Below are positions 48,388-55,931 of a DNA stretch of 64,000 bases, one piece after another. The stretch is from assembly GCA_012515235.1 (NCBI GenBank), contig JAAYYU010000093.1, positions 36,599 to 100,598 of the forward strand, written 5' to 3'. The stretch's first letter is position 1. Each line of letters starts with the position of its first letter. Origin of the DNA: Candidatus Anammoximicrobium sp. GTDB taxonomy: Bacteria; Planctomycetota; Planctomycetia; Pirellulales; Pirellulaceae. The notes under the pieces are model-generated. The model was given only the letters and a program-made list of their open reading frames with translations, was not told the origin of the DNA and ran no database searches. Made by a program: the position numbers and the translations under genes.

Positions 48388-48522
48388 TTGTATGCGTCGT
48401 TGATGAAGTCCCGGTTTCGGCGCCGGGGCCAGGCTTCCAGAATTCCATGTCGGCCGATCGCGGCGCCAGCCAGAGGGTACGGCTCTGCTCGGCCAAAATT
48501 GAATTCTGAAAACCTGACCCCA
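48388..48522. repeat. Family A palindromic element, copy A4 (inverted orientation)
   Basis: Arms at 48,426-48,458 and 48,490-48,522 pair with several mismatches and are the most degenerate of the four copies. The conserved flank, here on the left (reverse complement of GCGCCGAAACCGGGACTTC), shows that the element is inverted relative to A1 and A2. It lies between clpS and mtaB. Confidence 0.88.
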
Positions 48523-48593
48523 TCAACCGCCGCCAGCGTGGGCTGCTTCCAACCCGATCCCCAGGCTTCCAGTTCACGATCCCTTGATCCGTC

Positions 48594-49871
48594 ATGCCAG
48601 CCACCTTGAAAACAGTGACCTTGGGCTGCAAGGTCAACCAGTACGAGACGGAATTCGTGCGCGAGGCGCTGGCGAGAATCGGCTACGGCGACGCGGCCAA
48701 GGGTCAGCCGGCCGACGTGTGCGTGGTGAACACCTGCACGGTGACCGCGGAAGGCGACGCCAAGAGCCGCCAGGCCATCCGCCGGCTGGCGCGCGAGAAT
48801 CCCGGAGCGAGGATCGTCGTCATGGGCTGCTACGCCACGCGGGCGCCGGACGAGGTGGCGGCGTTGCCCGGCGTGACGGACGTGATCACGGACAAACGCG
48901 AGCTGCCCGAGTGGCTGGGCCGGTTCGGCGTGGCCGACGTTCCCGCCGGCATATCGCAGTTCCACGGCCGCAGCCGGGCGTATGTCAAGGTCCAGGACGG
49001 CTGCCTGATGCGCTGCAGCTACTGCATCATCCCCCAGGTGCGGCCTCCGCTGGCCAGCCGGCCGCTGCCGGAGGTGTTGGACGAGATCCGCCGGCTGCGG
49101 GACAACGGCTATCGCGAGATCGTGCTGACGGGAATCCACCTGGGACATTACGGCATCGAACGGAACTGGGGCAAGCCGAAATCGGAGTGGCTTCGGCTGT
49201 CGCACCTGGTCCGGCAGATTGCGCAGATTGACGGCGATTTCCGGGTGCGTCTTTCCAGCCTGGAGGCGACGGAAGTGACGCGCGAGTTGGTCCAGGTGAT
49301 GGCGGACCACCCGGACAAGATCTGCCCGCATCTGCACATTTGCCTGCAGAGCGGCTCGGACGCGGTCCTGCGGCGGATGCGGCGCCGCTGGTCGGCGCGG
49401 ATGTTCTTGGACCGCTGCGAACTGGTCCGCCAAGGGCTGGACCAGCCGGCGTTCACCACCGACGTAATCGTGGGCTTTCCGGGCGAAACCGACGAAGACT
49501 TCGAGCACACGTGCCGCCTGGTCCGCGAGGCGGGCTTTTCCAAGATCCACATTTTTCCGTTCAGCCCGCGGCGTGGAACGCCCGCGGCTGACATGCCGGA
49601 CCAGGTGCCCGGCCGGGTCCGCTCGGAACGCGGCAAGCAGTTGAAAGCCGTCGAGCGCGATTTGCGCGAGGAGTACTTCCGCAGCTTGATCGGCCGGAAC
49701 TTGCGCGTGCTGCTGGAAGCTCGCAGCCAGGCGGCGGCCGAACATGCCGTCGGCACCTCGTGCCGCTACGCGCCGGTCGAGGTTCCGATCGGCGGCGGAT
49801 TAGGTAGACTGGTGGATGTTGTGGCCCGCGACGTGATTCAGGGCCCGCGCATCTGGGCGCAGCCGGTTTGA
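48594..49871 (+). CDS. mtaB: tRNA (t6A37) methylthiotransferase MtaB
   Basis: A 425-residue methylthiotransferase. The N-terminal UPF0004 domain supplies three cluster cysteines (TLGCKVNQYE, VVNTCTVTAE, VVMGCYATRA). The radical-SAM motif is DGCLMRCSYCIIPQ at about 138-151. RLSSLEATEVTRELV, then CPHLHICLQSGSDAVLRRM and TDVIVGFPGETDEDFEHTCR follow, and a TRAM-like C-terminal domain starts near 365. GCKVNQYE and the SLEA signature favour MtaB over MiaB or RimO. It adds a methylthio group to t6A at position 37 of ANN-decoding tRNAs. No ribosome site is obvious before ATG 48,594. Confidence 0.9.
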   Translation: MPATLKTVTLGCKVNQYETEFVREALARIGYGDAAKGQPADVCVVNTCTVTAEGDAKSRQAIRRLARENPGARIVVMGCYATRAPDEVAALPGVTDVITDKRELPEWLGRFGVADVPAGISQFHGRSRAYVKVQDGCLMRCSYCIIPQVRPPLASRPLPEVLDEIRRLRDNGYREIVLTGIHLGHYGIERNWGKPKSEWLRLSHLVRQIAQIDGDFRVRLSSLEATEVTRELVQVMADHPDKICPHLHICLQSGSDAVLRRMRRRWSARMFLDRCELVRQGLDQPAFTTDVIVGFPGETDEDFEHTCRLVREAGFSKIHIFPFSPRRGTPAADMPDQVPGRVRSERGKQLKAVERDLREEYFRSLIGRNLRVLLEARSQAAAEHAVGTSCRYAPVEVPIGGGLGRLVDVVARDVIQGPRIWAQPV

Positions 49872-49966
49872 CTTTGGAGTGCGGCGCCTCCGTGCCGTGT
49901 ACCAGTAGGTTGCCTCGAAGAGACGAAAGAACGGGCCTGGACTCGGCCGAATCAGGAGGGAACGAA

Positions 49967-51064
49967 ATGCTGCACGCCGTCATCATGGCCGGAGGGGCCG
50001 GGACGCGATTCTGGCCGGCCAGCCGTCTTGCACGCCCCAAGCAGTTGCTGGATCTGGCCGGCGAGCAAACCATGCTTCAAGCCACCGTGGGGCGACTGGA
50101 CGGCCTGGTGCCGCCCGAACGAATCCTGGTGGTCACCAACCGCCTGCTCGTCGAACCGATTGCCAGGCAACTGCCTCAACTGCCGCCCCAAGCCTTGCTC
50201 GGCGAACCGTGCAAGCGCGACACGGCGCCGTGTATCGGACTGGCATCGGCGCTGGTCAGGCGTCAAGACCCGCAGGCCGTCACGGTCGTGATGCCGGCGG
50301 ACCATGTGATTCGTCCCGTCGAGCAATTCCAGCAAGCGATCGCGTTTGCCGTCGAGTTGGTGGAACAACAGCCGGAACGGATTGTCACATTCGGGATCAA
50401 GCCGACCTATCCGGCCGAGACCTTCGGGTACATTGAACGGGGCGATCCGATCCCGCGGTCCGCAGGCAGCGGTGGGTGCGAGGCTCCTCCGGCCTTCGCC
50501 GTGCGGAAATTTCGCGAAAAGCCCTCGGCGCAGGTGGCCCAGCAGTACCTGGATGCCGGCAGCTACTATTGGAATTCCGGGATCTTCGTCTGGCGGCCGG
50601 CGACCATCATGGCCGCGCTGGAGCGGTTCGAGCCCGAGATGTACGGCCGCCTGGCGGCGATTGCCGACGCCTTGGGCTCCGACGCCTATCCGGCCGTGCT
50701 GGACCGCGAATTCGCCGCGATCCGCGGGAAGTCCATCGACTACGCGGTGATGGAACGATACGATCCGGTCGTGGTTGTCGAAGCGGTGTTTCAATGGGAT
50801 GATGTGGGCAGCTGGCAGTCGTTGACCCGTATGCGGGGCGCAGACGCCGCTGGCAATACGGTCGTCGGCCGGCACGTGGGGCTCCGCACCAGCGGCTCGA
50901 TCGTGCGGACCGACGAGCGGCACCTGGTCGTCACCCTCGGCGTGCAGGACTTGATCGTCGTGCACACGCCCGACGCGACGCTGGTGGCCAACAAGCATGA
51001 CGAGGAATCCCTTCGGCAAGTCGTGGCGTGGCTGCAAGAGCATGGCTGGAACGAGTACCTGTAA
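49967..51064 (+). CDS. Mannose-1-phosphate guanylyltransferase
   Basis: A 365-residue sugar nucleotidyltransferase from ATG 49,967 behind CAGGAGGG. The opening HAVIMAGGAGTRFWPASRLA RPKQ is the GDP-mannose pyrophosphorylase signature. LLGEPCKRDTAPCIGLASAL, VVMPADHVIRPVEQFQQAI and TFGIKPTYPAETFGYIERG follow, then YWNSGIFVWRPATIMAALER and VVEAVFQWDDVGSWQSL. The C-terminal short beta-helix is present, but no isomerase domain is fused, so it is the single-function form. It makes GDP-mannose for glycans. It overlaps ruvX by 23 bases, suggesting translational coupling. Confidence 0.92.
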   Translation: MLHAVIMAGGAGTRFWPASRLARPKQLLDLAGEQTMLQATVGRLDGLVPPERILVVTNRLLVEPIARQLPQLPPQALLGEPCKRDTAPCIGLASALVRRQDPQAVTVVMPADHVIRPVEQFQQAIAFAVELVEQQPERIVTFGIKPTYPAETFGYIERGDPIPRSAGSGGCEAPPAFAVRKFREKPSAQVAQQYLDAGSYYWNSGIFVWRPATIMAALERFEPEMYGRLAAIADALGSDAYPAVLDREFAAIRGKSIDYAVMERYDPVVVVEAVFQWDDVGSWQSLTRMRGADAAGNTVVGRHVGLRTSGSIVRTDERHLVVTLGVQDLIVVHTPDATLVANKHDEESLRQVVAWLQEHGWNEYL

Positions 51065-51518
51065 CGACGCCTTTCCCGAACGGGGCCGGCTGGCCGGGAT
51101 CGACTTCGGCACGGTGCGCATCGGCGTCGCGGTGACCGATCCCGACCAGCGGCTGGCCAGCCCGTACGAGATCTACCAGCGCCGCAATCCGGCCGCCGAT
51201 GCGGAATACTTCCAGCGTTTGGTGCAGGAGGAGCGACTCGTCGGCTTTGTCGTCGGCCTGCCCGTGCTGGCCAGCGGCGACGAGAGCCAGAAATCGGCCC
51301 AGGCCCGCGCGTTCGGCGGCGTCCTCCGCGAATGGACGGGGCTGCCCGTGCGGTTTTACGACGAACGTTACACCTCGGTCCTGGCGGATCAGTCGCTCTT
51401 GGAAGCACAGCTGACGCGCAAGCAGCGCAAAGCCCGCCTGGACAAGGTGGCCGCGCAGATCATCTTGGCGGCCTATCTGGAGTCCCGCCGTTACGGCGAT
51501 CCGGGCGCGCTGTCCTGA
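51042..51518 (+). CDS. ruvX: Putative pre-16S rRNA nuclease / Holliday junction resolvase YqgF (RuvX)
   Basis: A 158-residue RNase-H-fold protein beginning inside the end of the upstream gene (ATG 51,042). Family motifs are LAGIDFGTVRIGVAVTDPDQ (first Asp), VGFVVGLPVLASGDESQKS (the usual P-x-x-x-x-G-x-x), the DERYTSVLAD segment with the catalytic Glu/Asp, and KVAAQIILAAYLE at the end with the last Asp replaced by the region RLDKVAAQ. It processes the 5' end of 16S rRNA precursor in several bacteria. The frame was chosen because it matches the family from residue 16 on. Confidence 0.9.
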   Translation: MAGTSTCNDAFPERGRLAGIDFGTVRIGVAVTDPDQRLASPYEIYQRRNPAADAEYFQRLVQEERLVGFVVGLPVLASGDESQKSAQARAFGGVLREWTGLPVRFYDERYTSVLADQSLLEAQLTRKQRKARLDKVAAQIILAAYLESRRYGDPGALS

Positions 51519-51546
51519 GCGATGACGCGGAACGCTCGATTCGTCC

Positions 51547-51939
51547 CTACTTCGATTCCATCGCAAAGTCGAACGTGTTGCTGCCGGGCTTGACTTCGAC
51601 CTGTAGATTCCCTTCCGCGCCCCATTTCGCGGGAACGGGAACCGGGCCCGGTTCTCCGTCCGGCCAGGCGATGATGACCGTGGCGGGGCCTACCTTGGTC
51701 CCGCTCACGCCGTGCGTGTACATCAGCTCGTAGCGGCCGTCGCTTCCGGTGGTTCCAGCGGCGGGACGGCCCTCGCTTGGAAAGAACTGAACGTTGACAC
51801 CGGCCAGCGGCTTGCCATCCAGGGTCACCGTGCCTTGCACTTCTCCCAAATCGGGGAGATCGCCCCGGCTGCAGCCGGTCGTGACCAGGACCAGTCCAGA
51901 GAAGAACAGGATCAACGCCAATCGAATCGGAGTCGTCAT
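51547..51939 (-). CDS. Small lipoprotein with carboxypeptidase regulatory-like domain
   Basis: A 130-residue protein from ATG 51,939. The leader ends LVTTGCSRGD, a lipobox with Cys23. The mature part is one Ig-like carboxypeptidase-regulatory domain: VQGTVTLDGKPLAGVNVQFF, GTTGSDGRYELMYTHGVSGT and VGPATVIIAW. In planctomycetes, such lipoproteins commonly follow DUF1559 genes on the same strand, as here (223 bases after). Function unknown. Confidence 0.88.
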   Translation of the reverse strand: MTTPIRLALILFFSGLVLVTTGCSRGDLPDLGEVQGTVTLDGKPLAGVNVQFFPSEGRPAAGTTGSDGRYELMYTHGVSGTKVGPATVIIAWPDGEPGPVPVPAKWGAEGNLQVEVKPGSNTFDFAMESK

Positions 51940-52162
51940 CGCCACATCGCTTTCTGCTGAAATGAAAAAGGGGGGAAAATCAAGGACGGGGAACGGCAGG
52001 GCGGCCCGTGCGTGCGCGACGACCGGCAAGCTGGCAGCCCGGCCGAGGGACAAGCCGGGCTGCTCTTGGCCGGTGGCTTGGTGAACCGGCGATTCGGATA
52101 GCCGTTTCCGCGCTCGACTGCTGATCCGCACGTGCCGCGCGAACCCGGGTCTCTGGTCACCA

Positions 52163-53209
52163 TCAGAAACTGCTGATCGGCTGGCCGTCGCCTTTGGCGC
52201 ACAGCCGTTCCAGCAGGCTGTCGACCCACGCGCCGTTCTTCAGCGTGCTACTGGGCACGGTCCTGTAATTGTAGTCGATATTCTCGCTCACGAAACGCAC
52301 CGACCCGTCGCACAGCGCAAATTGAACTCCGCCCGGGTGCTGGCTGTGAAAGCCGCGAGTCTGATGCACGCGATTGGTCAGGGTCCAATTGATTCCATAG
52401 TACGGAATTCCCAGCGCGCCCAGGATCGAACGGTTGCGGCTGGTGTAGCCGCTGACTTGCGGGCTGAAGCCCAGCGCGTTTGCGGCGCCGACGTTCAAAT
52501 TGTAGCTGCGGAAGCTGCGTTCCCCGAACATGAACGTCTGGCTGGTGCCGTCCGTAACGTCGCGGAACTGCGTGCCAGAGTTCTGATAGAAGACTCCGGT
52601 GGGCGGTCCGTAGCTGCTGGCGTTGACCGGCGGGGTCGTGCTCACGCTGCTGCACGCCACGCCGATGTAGTTGGACTTGGCAATCGAAATGATGTCGGTC
52701 CCATTGCTGGTGACGTACTTTCGGTAGTGGGGGGCGTTTGTGTCCGCAGGATTGTCGGCGTGCGCTTCACTGAAGTTGTTCAGGTCGGGACCGGAATCGG
52801 AGGGGCAGACGAACGTGGGCAGCGGAGTCTGCAGCGCGGCCCGCGTGTCGGCGGTCGCCAGGTTGGCGTGCAAGGTCCGGTTCCCCACGTCCAATTGGCT
52901 GAACAAGGGGGCCTGTTCGATAAAAGGCAGCAGCATGGCCCCCCAACTCCATATCGACTGTTCCAGGGTCCCTTCCTGGGCCGGCGCCGGAAAGTTGGTG
53001 ATGTATCCGGAGGGGAACGAGCGATAGGTGTCGGCGTAGTTGTGACAGCCCACGGCGAGCTGTTTTAGATTGTTGACGCACTGCGATCGCCGGGCCGCCT
53101 CGCGCGCGGCCTGGATCGCCGGCAGAAGCAGCGCCACCAAAATGCCGATGATGGCGATCACCACAAGCAATTCAACCAATGTAAAGCCCGCACGTTTTGC
53201 GCATCGCAT
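52163..53209 (-). CDS. DUF1559 prepilin-type protein
   Basis: A 348-residue protein from ATG 53,209, which follows ATGGAGGTGC. The N-terminus is a type IV prepilin/pseudopilin leader: RAGFTLVELLVVIAIIGIL with cleavage expected between Gly8 and Phe9. The DUF1559 hallmark AREAARRSQCVNNLKQLAVG follows directly. FPSGYITNFPAP, VCPSDSGPDLNNF and GERSFRSYN are in the body, and the end has the H-x9-D-G region SQHPGGVQFALCDGSVRFVS. These proteins occur in dozens of copies per planctomycete genome, are processed by a prepilin peptidase and have no settled function. It pairs with the lipoprotein at 51,547. Confidence 0.95.
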   Translation of the reverse strand: MRCAKRAGFTLVELLVVIAIIGILVALLLPAIQAAREAARRSQCVNNLKQLAVGCHNYADTYRSFPSGYITNFPAPAQEGTLEQSIWSWGAMLLPFIEQAPLFSQLDVGNRTLHANLATADTRAALQTPLPTFVCPSDSGPDLNNFSEAHADNPADTNAPHYRKYVTSNGTDIISIAKSNYIGVACSSVSTTPPVNASSYGPPTGVFYQNSGTQFRDVTDGTSQTFMFGERSFRSYNLNVGAANALGFSPQVSGYTSRNRSILGALGIPYYGINWTLTNRVHQTRGFHSQHPGGVQFALCDGSVRFVSENIDYNYRTVPSSTLKNGAWVDSLLERLCAKGDGQPISSF

Positions 53210-53423
53210 GACAAGCACCTCCATAGAGAATATGAAGACAGACGAAAATCCTGCCACAGACAACTGCACAGAAGATCGGCGCCAAACCGGAGAATCCAGG
53301 CGCGCGATCAAGAATCACCTTGATTGTTGGTAAACGGGCGGGTTATGTCAACGGATTTAAGGGAATTCGAAGCGAACGGGCTGCACGAACCGTCGGCGCA
53401 ACCCGCTGGGCCAGCCCTTCGCA

Positions 53424-53520
53424 GCCTGATGGAACAGGGCAACGGGTTCCGAGCTGCGCCGGAGACATTCAGGGAAGAAGGGCCGTCGCGAGGTGCCTGT
53501 ACCCCGTCTTCAACAGGCGG
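53424..53520. repeat. Family C imperfect palindromic repeat, copy C3
   Basis: The left end GCCTGATGGAACAGGGCAAC then GGGTTCCGAGCTGCGCCGG and the right end GTGCCTGTACCCCGTCTTCA followed by ACAGGCGG are imperfect inverted repeats. It ends at the stop codon of the minus-strand sulfatase. The stretch 53,210-53,423 upstream holds nothing else I can name. Confidence 0.6.
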
Positions 53521-55437
53521 CTAGAACCCCAGTTGCCGGAGTGCCGCCTGCAGGCTGAACTCCAGGAACAGGTGCTGCGGTTCGCGGGCGGCCGGCTGCC
53601 TGGCGGTCGTCAAGACCCGGTTCATCACCGCCGCGGCCGGTCGAGCTGACTCGCCCGCCAGTTGCAGCGTTCGTGCGGCGTGCAGGGCGAGATCCAATTG
53701 TCCGCTTTGCAGTTCGGTGGTTAGGACGCGGAGGCTGGCATCGGCTTCGCCTAGCGCCAGCAGTGCGCCGGCGGCTTCGATTCGGACGCTGGGCGAAAGA
53801 TCGGACAGGGCCTTGTTCAAGGCGTCGCTTGCGGCGATTGCCTCGCCCCCGGCCGCGCGCAGGCCCACGGCGGCCCAGTAGCGCACACCGGCGTCGGCGT
53901 CCGTCAGCAACTCGATCTGCCGAGGCACGGCGTTTGGTTGACCGGCCAATTCGGCGGCATCCAGCAGACGCGGCAGCGGATACAATCCGGGTTCCTGAGC
54001 CATTTGCCACGGTGTCCGGTCCGCACTGCGGCTCCAGACTTCTGCTTCCGGCAGGAAACCGAGGTCGCGCGTCTCCAGCACCCACTGGCGGTGCGTTTGC
54101 CGCAACCGCTGGAGAATCTCGCGGTGCTGCGGTGACGACGCGAGGTTTCGGATCTGATGGCGATCCGCGACGGTGTCAAACAGTTCTTCCTGCGGTTTTG
54201 CGGGGCCGGCGTAAGTCAGCTGCGTTGCGTCCAACTGTCCTGTGGCGGCCAGGCGCGTGATCTCCCGCCGCATGTCCGCGTTATCCGAAAACCCTTCCGG
54301 CTGGTTCCACGAAAGATGCGGCCGGTAGTTGCGGATATACAGGTAACGGCGGTCGCGCACCGAGCGCGACGTGTCGTAGGCTTCGTCCACGCGATCCCGC
54401 GCCCCGTACACGTATTGGCGAGGCGGGCCCGCGTGCGGGCCCAGAAACGCCGTGCCTTGCAGATGGGCCGGCGGCCGGAGCCCTGCCAGGCTGAGCACGG
54501 TGGGCGCAAAATCGACGAAGCTCACCAGCCGATCCACGCTTTGCCCTGCGGCGGCCGGCGCCAAGTGCTGGAATCTCTTCGGAACACGGACGATCAGCGG
54601 TTCGTGGAGTCCCGTGTCGTACAGCGTCCGCTTGCCGCGCGGCAGGCCCTGGCCGTTGTCGCCATAGAAAAAGACGATCGTGTCTTCCGCCAAGCCGTCT
54701 GCTTCCAGTTCGGCCAGGATCCGCCCGACTTGTTGGTCCATCGCGGTGACGCAGTCGTAATACCGGGCCAGCGTGCGGCGGACCGTGGGCGTGTCGGGGT
54801 AGTACGGGGGCACGGGCGCGAGGGCCGGATCGTGCCGCTCGCCGGGCGCAAGCACCTTGGAGATCATCTGTTCGAACTCGTCAAAGGACCAGACGCTGGC
54901 CCGCGACTGGTGCGAGATCATCAGGTTGAACACGGCGAACAACGGCTGTCCGCTTCGGCGAGTGCGCCAATGCGCTTTGCCGCTGGACGCGTCCCACGAG
55001 GCGGCGATGAGCGCCCCTTCGTTGGCCGTGTTGTAGTCCGTCTTCTCGTTGTTCGTGCAGTAGAACCCCGCAGCCCGCAGGTACGACGGATATCCCCGGA
55101 ACTCGCCGGGGATCGGGAACTCCGACCGGAGATGCTGCGTACCCAGCGACGTGGCGTACAGTCCGCTGATCAGGCACGAGCGGGCCGGCGAGCACACGGG
55201 CGCGGTAGCAAACGCGTGCGTGTAACGCACGCCTTCGCTCGCCAACCGGTCCAGATTCGGCGTCACGGCATACCGATCGCCGTAGCAGCCCAGATGCGGA
55301 CCGATGTCCTCGGCCGTAATCCACACGATGTTGGGCCGCGGCGTCTCTTCGGGTTCGGGGCGGCGGTCGGCTGCCGCGGCCGGCGGGAGGAGAGCCAGGA
55401 CGGATGCGAGCAGCAGTCCGGTCGTGATTCGCAACAT
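53521..55437 (-). CDS. Exported sulfatase with C-terminal HEAT-like repeats
   Basis: A 638-residue protein from ATG 55,437, with GAAGGAGG as ribosome site. A signal peptide (about 1-23) precedes NIVWITAEDIGPHLGCYGD; the formylglycine motif is C-S-P-A-R from Cys82 (VCSPARSCLISGLY). FFYGDNGQGLPRGKRTLYDT and LPRGK are typical of heparan-N-sulfatase-like (SGSH-type) members, where the loop differs from arylsulfatases. After the sulfatase end (about 500), about 130 residues form helical repeats (DAGVRYWAAVGLRAAGGEAI, SPSVRIEAAGALLALGEADA, LDLALHAARTLQLAGE), a HEAT-like tail that may dock other proteins. Substrate unknown. Confidence 0.92.
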   Translation of the reverse strand: MLRITTGLLLASVLALLPPAAAADRRPEPEETPRPNIVWITAEDIGPHLGCYGDRYAVTPNLDRLASEGVRYTHAFATAPVCSPARSCLISGLYATSLGTQHLRSEFPIPGEFRGYPSYLRAAGFYCTNNEKTDYNTANEGALIAASWDASSGKAHWRTRRSGQPLFAVFNLMISHQSRASVWSFDEFEQMISKVLAPGERHDPALAPVPPYYPDTPTVRRTLARYYDCVTAMDQQVGRILAELEADGLAEDTIVFFYGDNGQGLPRGKRTLYDTGLHEPLIVRVPKRFQHLAPAAAGQSVDRLVSFVDFAPTVLSLAGLRPPAHLQGTAFLGPHAGPPRQYVYGARDRVDEAYDTSRSVRDRRYLYIRNYRPHLSWNQPEGFSDNADMRREITRLAATGQLDATQLTYAGPAKPQEELFDTVADRHQIRNLASSPQHREILQRLRQTHRQWVLETRDLGFLPEAEVWSRSADRTPWQMAQEPGLYPLPRLLDAAELAGQPNAVPRQIELLTDADAGVRYWAAVGLRAAGGEAIAASDALNKALSDLSPSVRIEAAGALLALGEADASLRVLTTELQSGQLDLALHAARTLQLAGESARPAAAVMNRVLTTARQPAAREPQHLFLEFSLQAALRQLGF

Positions 55438-55787
55438 AAAGCCTCCTTCAAGGGATGGTGCTTCCCGGACGCAATCCCACGCGTCAGTACTTGCCCGGCG
55501 CTTCGCCGCCATCGCGGCTGCCCAGCGCGCGGTACCGTGTGATCGACGGATTTGGAAAGGAAACGCACCGAAGCGCCGGCGAAACACGGGTGCGCGCCGC
55601 CGGGATCGTCGCTGCCAAAGGACATCTCCTTCTCGTAGCCGCTGCCGGCGGCGATGAACGCCTCGACACCTCGGCAACACTTTCGAACGGGCAGCGAACG
55701 CCGCCGGTCAACTCAGCAGGCCCTTTTCAATCCGGTCCCCACAACATCGATTACATGCTTTCGGAGGGCCCGCGTCAAGCCGCGAGC

Positions 55788-55873
55788 GGCGTGGTGGCCG
55801 AAGCGGTCGCGGGGCGGGGCGAGGGCTGGTTCTGAACATGGCTTCACGCTGGCCAGCAGCGTGGTGGCCGAAA
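55788..55873. repeat. Family B repeat, copy B2 with partial tandem unit
   Basis: The 50-base unit at 55,824-55,873 matches B1 at 36,155. Just upstream, GGCGTGGTGGCCGAAGC followed by GGTCGCGGGGCGGGG (from about 55,793) repeats the 3' part of the unit; the same GTCGCGGGGCGGGG also follows the full unit at 55,891, giving a partial tandem array. It fills the gap between the HEAT sulfatase and glgX; 55,438-55,787 otherwise shows nothing supportable. Confidence 0.8.
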
Positions 55874-55931
55874 AGAAGAAGTCGCGGGGCGGGGACGGCT
55901 CGGAGGACCATCCTGCGGGCGGGCATTCCTG

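Noticed and set aside
54157..55542. Plus-strand open frame of 461 codons over the HEAT sulfatase
   Set aside because: Antisense to the formylglycine motif region; no ribosome site or domains.
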